Assembly: GCA_020638065.1 (NCBI GenBank)
Contig: JACKJG010000003.1
Location: 186,001-250,000, forward strand
Length of the DNA: 64,000 nucleotides
Direction of reading: 5' to 3'
Source of the DNA: Hyphomicrobiaceae bacterium
GTDB taxonomy: Bacteria; Pseudomonadota; Alphaproteobacteria; Rhizobiales; Devosiaceae
The number at the start of each line of letters is the position of its first letter. Position 1 is the first letter of the stretch. Below are positions 54,832 to 61,932 of this stretch, piece after piece. The translations under genes were made by a program, and so were the position numbers. The notes below the pieces were generated by a model. It saw only the letters and a program-made list of their open reading frames with translations. It was not told the DNA's origin and did no database searches.

Positions 54832-56565
54832 TCAGCGCACCTTGATCTGGGTGAGCTCTTCGCCATTCGGATCGGTCACATGCACCGCGCAGGCAATACA
54901 GGGATCGAAACTGTGAATGGTGCGTTGGATTTCGAGCGGTTGTTTCGGATCATGCAGTGTGTGCCGATCCATCAGCGCGGCTTCGTAGGCACCCGGCTGG
55001 CCACCCGTGTCGCGCGGACCCGCATTCCAGGTTGAGGGCACCACCGCCTGGTAATTGTCGATCTTGCCGTTCTTGATGACGATCCAGTGGGCCAGCCCGC
55101 CGCGCGGCGCTTCCATGAACCCGACGCCCTTTGCCTCTGCAGGCCAGGTCGAGGGATCCCACTTGACCGGATTGTGCACCGAAAGATCGCCGGCCCGGAT
55201 ATTGTCGATCAGATTGGTGAGCCAGATCTGCATCTGATCGACAATGATCTTGCTTTCCAGCGTCCGGGCCGCCGTGCGCCCAAGGGTCGAAAACATTGCC
55301 GTCAGCGGCAGATCGAGTTGCCCCAGTGCCTTGGCCGCGAGTTCCTTGGTCGGCTCATGTCCCTTGGCATAAAGCATCAGCACGCGCGAGAGCGGCCCGA
55401 CTTCCATCGGCTTGCCCCGCCAGCGCGGCGACTTCAGCCACGAATAGGAATTTGCAACATCGAGTTGCTCATAGGGCGGGGTGGGCCCGGAATAGTTGAG
55501 ATTGGTTTCACCGACATAGGGGTGAAGGCCCTGATCCTTGCCGCCGCCATAATCGTAGTAGGAGTGCGAAACGAATTCCTGGATTTGCTCGGGATCGTTC
55601 ATGTCGACCGGATGGATCGTGGAAAGATCGCGGTCGAGAATGATGCCCGACGGAATGAGCCAGCTCGACGGGTCGTCCATGCCTTTCTCGGGGAAGTCCC
55701 CATAGGTCATGAAATTGCCGATGCCTTCGCCGCGTGCGAACCAGTCCTTGTAGAACGAGGCGATCGCCAGAGTGTCGGGCAGATAAACCTGATCGACGAA
55801 TTGCTGCATCTTGCCGATCACGGTCTTGACCGTATTCAGCCCTTCCAGATTGACGGCAGTGGCCGCCGCCCCGCCGCTATCGACGCTGATCGGGGAGGGA
55901 GCGCCACCCACCAGGAAGTTGGGGTGCGGGTTCTTGCCGCCGAAAATGGTATGGATTTGCACCACGTTGCGCTGCCAGTCGAGCGCCTCGAGATAGTGCG
56001 CGACCGCCATGAGATTGGCTTCGGCGGGAAGCTTGAATTCCGGATGGCCCCAGAAGCCGTTGGCGAAGATGCCCAATTGCCCCGCCTCGACAAAGCCTTT
56101 GAGTTTCTTTTGTACATCGGCGAAATAGCCCGGGCTGGAATTCGGCCAGGACGAAATTGACTGCGCCAGTGTCGAAGTTGCGGCCGGGTCGGCGCTCAGG
56201 GCCGAAACAACATCGACCCAGTCGAGCGCATGCAGATGGTAAAAGTGCATGACATGGTCGTGCACATATTGCGCCGCGATCATCAGGTTGCGGATCAATT
56301 GCGCATTGGGTGGGATCTTGTAGTCGAGCGCGTTTTCAACCGCCCGCACCGAAGCGATGCCGTGCACCAGCGTGCAAACCCCGCAAATCCGCTGGGCGAA
56401 TGCCCAGGCATCGCGCGGATCGCGGCCCTTCAGGATCAGTTCGATGCCGCGCACCATCGTGCCGGATGAATAGGCGCTGGTGATCGCGCCATTCGCGGCG
56501 GTTTCCGCCTCTATGCGCAAATGCCCCTCGATACGGGTGATCGGATCAACAACAACGCGGTTCAT
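54832..56565 (-). CDS. hynL: [NiFe] hydrogenase large subunit (Isp type)
   Basis: 577 residues. Ni-Fe ligands: L1 RICGVC with C61 and C64, L2 DPCIACAVH with C556 and C559. Cleavage after His562 would release the last 15 residues after metal insertion, the job of the protease encoded at 58.7 kb. The sequence reads like group 1e (Isp-type) subunits rather than 1d (MNRVVVDPITRIEGH, QYVHDHVMHFYHLHALDW, ANGFWGHPEFKLP, FGGKNPHPN). It sits periplasm-side with the Tat-exported small subunit. It is the fifth gene of the leftward operon. Confidence 0.96.
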   Translation of the reverse strand: MNRVVVDPITRIEGHLRIEAETAANGAITSAYSSGTMVRGIELILKGRDPRDAWAFAQRICGVCTLVHGIASVRAVENALDYKIPPNAQLIRNLMIAAQYVHDHVMHFYHLHALDWVDVVSALSADPAATSTLAQSISSWPNSSPGYFADVQKKLKGFVEAGQLGIFANGFWGHPEFKLPAEANLMAVAHYLEALDWQRNVVQIHTIFGGKNPHPNFLVGGAPSPISVDSGGAAATAVNLEGLNTVKTVIGKMQQFVDQVYLPDTLAIASFYKDWFARGEGIGNFMTYGDFPEKGMDDPSSWLIPSGIILDRDLSTIHPVDMNDPEQIQEFVSHSYYDYGGGKDQGLHPYVGETNLNYSGPTPPYEQLDVANSYSWLKSPRWRGKPMEVGPLSRVLMLYAKGHEPTKELAAKALGQLDLPLTAMFSTLGRTAARTLESKIIVDQMQIWLTNLIDNIRAGDLSVHNPVKWDPSTWPAEAKGVGFMEAPRGGLAHWIVIKNGKIDNYQAVVPSTWNAGPRDTGGQPGAYEAALMDRHTLHDPKQPLEIQRTIHSFDPCIACAVHVTDPNGEELTQIKVR

Positions 56566-56590
56566 TTTACGCCCCCCTCGAATTCAGAAC

Positions 56591-57244
56591 TCATATGTCG
56601 ACCCCACGCCGGCTGTAGAAAATGCCGGTCTCGCTGCGGGTCAGGAACACCAGGAACGCATGCATCAGTTTGCCGAACGGGAACCAGATCAACAGCAGTT
56701 CGACGCTCAGGATGTGCAATGCGAGAATGGTTTCGTACGGCTCGATATAGTGCCCGACCGCCAGAAGCCCGGTCAAAACGGGCAGCGCCGTCACGGTCCA
56801 GCTGAAATAGTCATTGAAGCCCGAGAGCAGCCGAGTAACCGGATTCGAAATGCGCCGGACGAGCGCAGCAACGAGCGATGCCAGCGTGATGACCGCCACG
56901 ATATTGATGAACGTGCTCGGAATGCCGGGCCAGGTCAGGCCAAAAAGCCCCTTGATGAACAGGATGTGCTGGGCGAACCCGAAAACCACGATGGCAAGCC
57001 CGATATGGAACACATACCCATTGATCGTCACGAACATGGACGCGCTGGTTTGAGCAGGCCACATATGCCGGAAGAAGCCCTGCGTTCCGGCCACAAGACT
57101 TGACGGAGCGTCCGCACGTTTGACTGAACGTTCTTTTGACCAAGGCAAAAGCAGAAGCGAAAACAGGCGCCAAAGCACACCGAGCGCGAAAATGCTGAGC
57201 GCGATCTCCATCCCGATGCCGCGTGCGAAATCCAGTAACGTCAT
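56591..57244 (-). CDS. isp1: Isp1: NarI-like cytochrome b membrane subunit
   Basis: 217 residues with about five membrane spans. His residues in FRHMWP, GYVFHIGLAIVVFGFAQHIL, VGHYIEPYETILALHILS and FGKLMHAFLVFLTR are haem candidates. It resembles NarI/HdrE, the quinone- or methanophenazine-facing cytochrome. It takes electrons from the small subunit into the membrane. The ATG overlaps the small-subunit stop by four bases (ATGA). Upstream in-frame codons to 57469 belong to the small subunit's shadow. Confidence 0.92.
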   Translation of the reverse strand: MTLLDFARGIGMEIALSIFALGVLWRLFSLLLLPWSKERSVKRADAPSSLVAGTQGFFRHMWPAQTSASMFVTINGYVFHIGLAIVVFGFAQHILFIKGLFGLTWPGIPSTFINIVAVITLASLVAALVRRISNPVTRLLSGFNDYFSWTVTALPVLTGLLAVGHYIEPYETILALHILSVELLLIWFPFGKLMHAFLVFLTRSETGIFYSRRGVDI

Positions 57245-58305
57245 GATTTTGCCTCCTCGATAGCGCGCTCTTTGCGTCGCCTTGCCATCCATGCACTCGC
57301 TGCGCCAACCGCGGCTCCGGCCACCGCTGCACCCGCGACCACGCCGCCATTGACCCCCGTGTCGGCGGGCAAAGCCCGGTAGAAACTTCCCTTGTCCCAG
57401 AAATTGGGCTCGGAGCAGCCAAGACATCCGTGGCCGGACTGGATGGGGAATGACACCCCGCCGTTCCATTTCAGGGTTGCGCAGGCATTGTAGGTGACCG
57501 GCCCCTTGCAGCCCACTTCATAAAGACACCAGCCCTTGCGCGCGCCCTCATCATCGAAGCTCTTGGCGAACAACCCGCGATCGTAGAACGGGCGGCGGTA
57601 GCAGCGGTCGTGAATGGAATCGCCAAAGAACGATTTGGGCCGCCCTTTGTCGTCAAGCTCGGGAATGCTGCCAAAGGTGACGAGATAACCGACGGTACCG
57701 GCAATCGCCTCGGCGATTGGCGGACAGCCCGGAATATTGATGATGGGCTTGTCCTTGATGATGTCGGACACAGCAACCGCCCCGGTCGGGTTCGGATTGG
57801 CATGCGGAATGCCGCCGAACGCCGCGCATGTGCCAACCGAAATCACGGCCAGCGCGTCCGCGGCAGTTTCCTTGAGCACTTCGAGATTGGTCTTGCCGGC
57901 ATTGGTGGAATAGACGCCGCCGTCCTTGGTCGACACCGAACCATCGACCACAACGACATATTTGCCCTTGTTTTCTTCCATCGCTGCAAGCCGCGCTTCT
58001 TCAGCGGCAGCTCCGGAAACGGCCTGCAACGTTTCGTGATAATCAAGCGAGATGAGATCGAAGATCAGATCTTCAAGCGTCGGGCTGAACGATCGGGTCA
58101 GCGACTCGGTACAGCCCGTGCATTCCTGAAACGAGAGCCAGATCACCGACTGCCGCCGCGTTTCGGAAAGGGCTTGTGCCATCACCTTGGAGGCCGACGG
58201 CGCCAGGGCCATGACGCTGGCTAGATAGGCGGTATATTTCAGCAAAGCCCGCCGGGTGATCCCGCGCCTCGCCAGCAACTCGCCAACGGTTTCGTGTTCA
58301 GCCAT
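57241..58305 (-). CDS. hynS: [NiFe] hydrogenase small subunit
   Basis: 354 residues. The Tat signal TRRALLK is at residues 17-23, followed by a hydrophobic stretch to MAQA. Fe-S ligands: proximal C62-T-G-C65, GTCAAFGG and GCPPIAEAIAG; then HDRCYRRPFYDRG, GWCLYEVGCKGPV and CATLKWNGGVS with GCLGCSEP for the distal and medial clusters. The C-terminus ends in a hydrophobic helix (VVAGAAVAGAAVGAASAWMA) and RRRK, a membrane anchor. Both sites where O2-tolerant enzymes have extra Cys are Gly. ATG 58305 has AGGAGG upstream; the end overlaps isp1 by four bases. Confidence 0.95.
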   Translation of the reverse strand: MAEHETVGELLARRGITRRALLKYTAYLASVMALAPSASKVMAQALSETRRQSVIWLSFQECTGCTESLTRSFSPTLEDLIFDLISLDYHETLQAVSGAAAEEARLAAMEENKGKYVVVVDGSVSTKDGGVYSTNAGKTNLEVLKETAADALAVISVGTCAAFGGIPHANPNPTGAVAVSDIIKDKPIINIPGCPPIAEAIAGTVGYLVTFGSIPELDDKGRPKSFFGDSIHDRCYRRPFYDRGLFAKSFDDEGARKGWCLYEVGCKGPVTYNACATLKWNGGVSFPIQSGHGCLGCSEPNFWDKGSFYRALPADTGVNGGVVAGAAVAGAAVGAASAWMARRRKERAIEEAKS

Positions 58306-58720
58306 CCGTTTGTCCCTCCTCCAAATCTGCCAGCTCATCCAGATCGGCCGCTAGCCGATGTGCCGCGGTCCTGATGTCCGCCGTTGCAGTTTCCAGCATT
58401 TCCGGCAGCGGCATGATTTCGATGCGCTCGGAGGCGATGTGCTCGCCTGTGCCGTAATGCCGCACCCACCAGACCCCGGAATAGGATGTTTCCCAGGCCT
58501 CGCTGGTGCCAGCGACGTTGAAAAGCACTTCCACCTCGCCGCGCCCGAGTCGTTCCGCCAAGAGTTCCCGGTCGGCAGAAGTCAGTGGCAGGCTCCGCAG
58601 GTCGATCACTGCGGTCTCGCCGGTTTCTGCGAGCGTATTGAGATGCCGGACAATTTCACGAAGCAGGGTGTCGGCCATGCCAGTCAGAAAGTTGCCGGCA
58701 ATTTCCGCCCTGTCATGCAT
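58298..58720 (-). CDS. HupH_C/HyaF-like hydrogenase maturation protein, short form
   Basis: 140 residues. Matches the C-terminal domain of HupH/HyaF: LREIVRHLNTLAETGETAVI, SADRELLAERLGRGEVEVLF, SGVWWVRHYGTGEHIASERI. Full HupH is about twice as long; the N-terminal half seems missing or elsewhere. These proteins guide small-subunit assembly before Tat export. Start 58720 overlaps the protease stop by 8 bases and its end overlaps hynS by 8, so expression is coupled. Confidence 0.82.
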   Translation of the reverse strand: MHDRAEIAGNFLTGMADTLLREIVRHLNTLAETGETAVIDLRSLPLTSADRELLAERLGRGEVEVLFNVAGTSEAWETSYSGVWWVRHYGTGEHIASERIEIMPLPEMLETATADIRTAAHRLAADLDELADLEEGQTDG

Positions 58721-59210
58721 CTGACCATGTCCTGATGATCGATAGCGCCGCCTCGCAGGCAAGGGGAATTGCGGCCTTGACCGCTTCCGTGGGTTCCAGT
58801 CCCCACTCCGTTGAAGCCGGCTGGATGGCGATGAGCGCGCGCTTGTCATGCGCGGTGCCGGAAAGGTGCGCGGCCCCGATCAGATCGGACAAAGCGACTT
58901 CATGGGCGCTACGTTTTGTGCCGCCCAGCTGCCGGTCCATTTCAACCCCAAGAAAGGTTCTGACCGTGCCGGGTGGCGCGCCCAACTCGGCGGCATCGAC
59001 AGCGATCAAAGCCGGATAGTCGGCAAACTCGGACAGTAGCGACAGCCCGATCGTGCCGCCATCGCGTAATGCGATGTTTCCCGCAATTTCGCCCGATTGC
59101 TGCATGTGCTGCAATGCCTGGACCACGTGCACGCCAACACCATCATCGCTGAGCAGCGAGTTCCCGATGCCCAGAACCAAAGTCGATATCGTATTGACCG
59201 CAGTCAGCAT
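58713..59210 (-). CDS. hupD: Hydrogenase maturation endopeptidase (HupD/HyaD family)
   Basis: 165 residues. The family opening LGIGNSLLSDDGVGVHVV has Asp where HybD has the Ni-binding Glu16, a change common in related subgroups. Further ligands: ALIAVDAAE and HEVALSDL. It clips the 15-residue tail of the large subunit after Ni insertion. It is first in the leftward operon, with ATG 59210 facing the divergent hypC. Confidence 0.93.
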   Translation of the reverse strand: MLTAVNTISTLVLGIGNSLLSDDGVGVHVVQALQHMQQSGEIAGNIALRDGGTIGLSLLSEFADYPALIAVDAAELGAPPGTVRTFLGVEMDRQLGGTKRSAHEVALSDLIGAAHLSGTAHDKRALIAIQPASTEWGLEPTEAVKAAIPLACEAALSIIRTWSDA

Positions 59211-59262
59211 GAAAGGCGTCCCTTGCCTGCACGCTTTGTGATGCGCAACCTTGCTCCCAGCA

Positions 59263-59276
59263 TTGATATTCGTCAA
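59263..59276. promoter_or_regulatory. FNR/FixK-like box between hydrogenase and hyp operons
   Basis: TTGATATTCGTCAA matches the palindromic consensus TTGAT-N4-ATCAA at nine of ten fixed bases. It lies mid-way in the 129-base divergent spacer between the leftward hydrogenase operon (from 59210) and the rightward hyp operon (from 59340). A CATACT hexamer at 59293-59298 could be the -10 of hypC. The match is visible; binding is inference. Confidence 0.6.
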
Positions 59277-59339
59277 CAGGCCATTGTATGCTCATACTGA
59301 AATCCACCACAGGTGGCCCCAGCAAGGCGAGAGCAAACC

Positions 59340-59582
59340 ATGTGCCTTGGCGTTCCTATGCAGGTTGTTGAACACGACGGCATCACCGCGCGCTGCGAGG
59401 CCAAGGGCATCGAACGTTCGGTCAGCCTGTTTCTTCTGCAGCATGAAGAAATCAAGCCCGGCGACCACGTGATGGTACATGTTGGTTATGCGATCCAGAA
59501 AATGACTGAGGAAGACGCCAGGATTTCCTGGGAGCTTCTGGACGAAATGCTCACCGAAGAAGAATTGCAGGGCAATGCATGA
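59340..59582 (+). CDS. hypC: Hydrogenase assembly chaperone HypC
   Basis: 80 residues. Starts MCLGVPMQVVEHDG; Cys2 binds the iron and the large-subunit Cys during Fe(CN)2CO delivery. HypC/HybG form is conserved to GDHVMVHVGYAIQKM. First gene of the hyp operon, overlapping hypA by 8 bases. Upstream in-frame codons to 59313 are unlikely since Cys must be residue 2. Confidence 0.95.
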   Translation: MCLGVPMQVVEHDGITARCEAKGIERSVSLFLLQHEEIKPGDHVMVHVGYAIQKMTEEDARISWELLDEMLTEEELQGNA

Positions 59583-59946
59583 GCTTTCGGTCTGTCAGGG
59601 ACTGATCGGACAAGTCGAACGGCTGGCCGCCGAACATAAGGCCGAACGCGTCACGCGCATTCTGGTTCTGGTCGGCCCGCTTTCAGGGGTCGAAGCGCCG
59701 CTTCTGGAACGGGCATTCACCATTGCCCGCATGGGCACTTTGGCCGAAGATGCGGAACTGGAAGTGCACGAGATGCCGGTTCGGGTCTGGTGCGACGCTT
59801 GCCGGGAAGAGACCGAGGCGAGCCTCAACAGGCTGGTTTGCGGCAAGTGTGGCGACTGGCATGTGACGCTGCGGTCCGGCGATGAGTTGCTGTTGAAAAG
59901 CGTGGCGCTCGACATACCCGAAGAAGAACCCGCGGAAGCGGGGTGA
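59575..59946 (+). CDS. hypA: Hydrogenase nickel chaperone HypA
   Basis: 123 residues. MHELSVCQGL gives the Ni site (Met1, His2, Glu3). The zinc domain has CDACREETEASLN and LVCGKCGDWHVT (C-x2-C twice). It delivers Ni to the large subunit with HypB. The start overlaps the hypC stop by 8 bases. Confidence 0.95.
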   Translation: MHELSVCQGLIGQVERLAAEHKAERVTRILVLVGPLSGVEAPLLERAFTIARMGTLAEDAELEVHEMPVRVWCDACREETEASLNRLVCGKCGDWHVTLRSGDELLLKSVALDIPEEEPAEAG

Positions 59947-59956
59947 GGAGAGGATC

Positions 59957-60811
59957 ATGTGTGAATATTGCGGATGCACGACCACACCGGAGGATATCCA
60001 GATCAAGGACGGCAAGGGCGTGATCAGAACGCGCCCCGCTGACGAGACGTCAATTGAGGTTCTGACCGGCATCCTCGACGAAAACGACAAGCTTGCCGGT
60101 CATATCCGCGATCATCTTGCCGATCACAAGGTGCTGGCGGTCAACCTCATGTCATCGCCAGGCTCGGGCAAGACCAGCCTGCTCGAAGCCACCATCGACG
60201 CCCTTGAGAGCAAATACCGGATCGCCGTGATCGAAGGTGACCTTGAAACCGAAAACGATGCCGACCGTATCCGCGCCAAGGGCGTGCCGGCCATTCAGGT
60301 CGTCACTGGTCAGACCTGCCACCTCGACGCCAATATGGTGCACGATGCGCTGCATGCGCTTGATCTCAGTGACGTGGACATCCTCTTCATCGAAAATGTC
60401 GGCAATCTCGTCTGCCCCGCCAGTTTCGATCTGGGCCAGAAGGCCAACGTGGTTCTGCTGTCATCGACCGAAGGCGATGACAAGCCGGCCAAATATCCCG
60501 TCATGTTTCGGGGTGCCGATCTGGTTCTGATCACCAAGGCCGACCTCATTCCGGTGCTCGACGATTTCAATCCCGAGAACGCGCGCCGGCACATCCGCGA
60601 ACTGGCCAATGATGCCGACGCGCCTGAAGTCTCGGCTCGCAGGCCCGAAACGCTCGAGCCCTGGTTGCACTGGCTCGACCACCAGGTTGCGGAGGTGAAA
60701 GCCGCGTCCGCTGATCGGCCCGCAGCGCACGCGCATCACCATCACCACCACGATCATGGTGAGCACACGCATCCACACGCCCACACGCACGCCACCATTC
60801 TGGATCACTGA
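59957..60811 (+). CDS. hypB: Hydrogenase nickel-incorporation GTPase HypB
   Basis: 284 residues. Starts MCEYCGCTT, the high-affinity Ni motif (C2, C5, C7). G1 loop SSPGSGKTSLLE, switch EGDLETENDADRIRAKGVPA, NxKxD as LITKADLIP. The C-terminus carries 14 His in the last 29 residues (HAHHHHHHDHGEHTHPHAHT), probably Ni storage. In most HypB proteins with a His-rich segment it lies near the N-terminus. GTP hydrolysis drives Ni transfer from HypA. Confidence 0.95.
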   Translation: MCEYCGCTTTPEDIQIKDGKGVIRTRPADETSIEVLTGILDENDKLAGHIRDHLADHKVLAVNLMSSPGSGKTSLLEATIDALESKYRIAVIEGDLETENDADRIRAKGVPAIQVVTGQTCHLDANMVHDALHALDLSDVDILFIENVGNLVCPASFDLGQKANVVLLSSTEGDDKPAKYPVMFRGADLVLITKADLIPVLDDFNPENARRHIRELANDADAPEVSARRPETLEPWLHWLDHQVAEVKAASADRPAAHAHHHHHHDHGEHTHPHAHTHATILDH

Positions 60812-60813
60812 TC

Positions 60814-61932
60814 ATGAACGATGCCCGCACCTGGCTGGACCGCATCCGCGCCCTGCCGCTCGAGGGCAAGGTGCGGGTGATGAACGTCTGCGGTGGGCAT
60901 GAACGTTCGATCTCGATGGCCGGATTGCGCGGGGCATTGCCACCCGAAATCGAACTGATCCCCGGTCCCGGCTGTCCGGTTTGCGTTTGCCCGGAAGAAG
61001 ACATCTACACTGCCGTGCAACTGGCCATGCGCCCGGACACGATTCTGGTGGCTTTCGGCGACATGCTGCGTGTGCCCTGCAACGCACCCAAAAGCGAGCC
61101 GCGTACGCTGGAGCAGGCCCGCGCCGCCGGTGGCGAGGTGCGCCCGGTTGCTTCCCCCTCAGAAGCGCGCAAGATTGCCAATGAAAACCCGGACAAGGAG
61201 GTTGTCTTCTTCGCTGCCGGGTTCGAAACGACCACTGCACCGGTCGCCGGGCTGATTGCCGAGGGCATTCCCGCCAACCTGTCGGTGCTTTTGTCAGGCC
61301 GGCTGACCTGGCCGGCGGTCGCCATGCTGCTCGACAGCGAGACGCCGGGCTTCGATGCGCTGATCGCGCCCGGACATGTTGCCGCGATCATGGGACCGGA
61401 AGAATGGACTTTCGTGCCCGAAAAACACGGGATTCCCTCGTCGGTCTCGGGCTTCGAAACGCCGAGCCTTCTGGCCTCGCTCTATTCGGTTCTGCGCCAA
61501 TATCTCGACGGCACGGCCTTTCTCGACAATACCTACATCAACGTTGCCAAGCCCGGCGGCAATCCCACGGCGCGCCGGCTGCTGGACATGACTCTCGACG
61601 TCGTTGATTCCACCTGGCGCGGCATTGGCACGATCCCGGCCTCGGGATTCGCGCTAAAGCCCGCGTATGCCGAATATGACGCGCTGGTCCGGTTCCAGAT
61701 CGACCCCAAGGAAGCACGCAAGCGGATCGGCGAAATGCCCCCTGGCTGCGATTGCGCCCGCGTGGTTCTCGGCAAGCTCTATCCCAACCAGTGCGCGCTT
61801 TACGGGAAGGCCTGCACGCCGCGCAATCCGATCGGGCCATGCATGGTTTCCGATGAAGGCGCGTGCCACATCTGGTGGAGCTCCGGGGTGCGTCCCGAAA
61901 CGCCTCAGGAGGCGGTTTCTGCGCACTATTGA
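60814..61932 (+). CDS. hypD: Hydrogenase Fe-cofactor assembly protein HypD
   Basis: 372 residues. Conserved: MNVCGGHERSISMAGLRGAL (first cysteine), LIPGPGCPVCVCP, GFETTTAPVAG and the Fe-S region GCDCARVVLGKLYPNQCALY with GKACTPRNPIGPCMVSDEGAC. It assembles the Fe(CN)2CO unit with HypC. ATG 60814 follows hypB by two bases. Its last codons overlap the hypF start. Confidence 0.96.
   Translation: MNDARTWLDRIRALPLEGKVRVMNVCGGHERSISMAGLRGALPPEIELIPGPGCPVCVCPEEDIYTAVQLAMRPDTILVAFGDMLRVPCNAPKSEPRTLEQARAAGGEVRPVASPSEARKIANENPDKEVVFFAAGFETTTAPVAGLIAEGIPANLSVLLSGRLTWPAVAMLLDSETPGFDALIAPGHVAAIMGPEEWTFVPEKHGIPSSVSGFETPSLLASLYSVLRQYLDGTAFLDNTYINVAKPGGNPTARRLLDMTLDVVDSTWRGIGTIPASGFALKPAYAEYDALVRFQIDPKEARKRIGEMPPGCDCARVVLGKLYPNQCALYGKACTPRNPIGPCMVSDEGACHIWWSSGVRPETPQEAVSAHY

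Noticed and set aside
53203..59210. Integrase or attachment site next to the tRNA genes
   Set aside because: No integrase, transposase or direct repeat of the tRNA 3' end was found in the hydrogenase block within the window.
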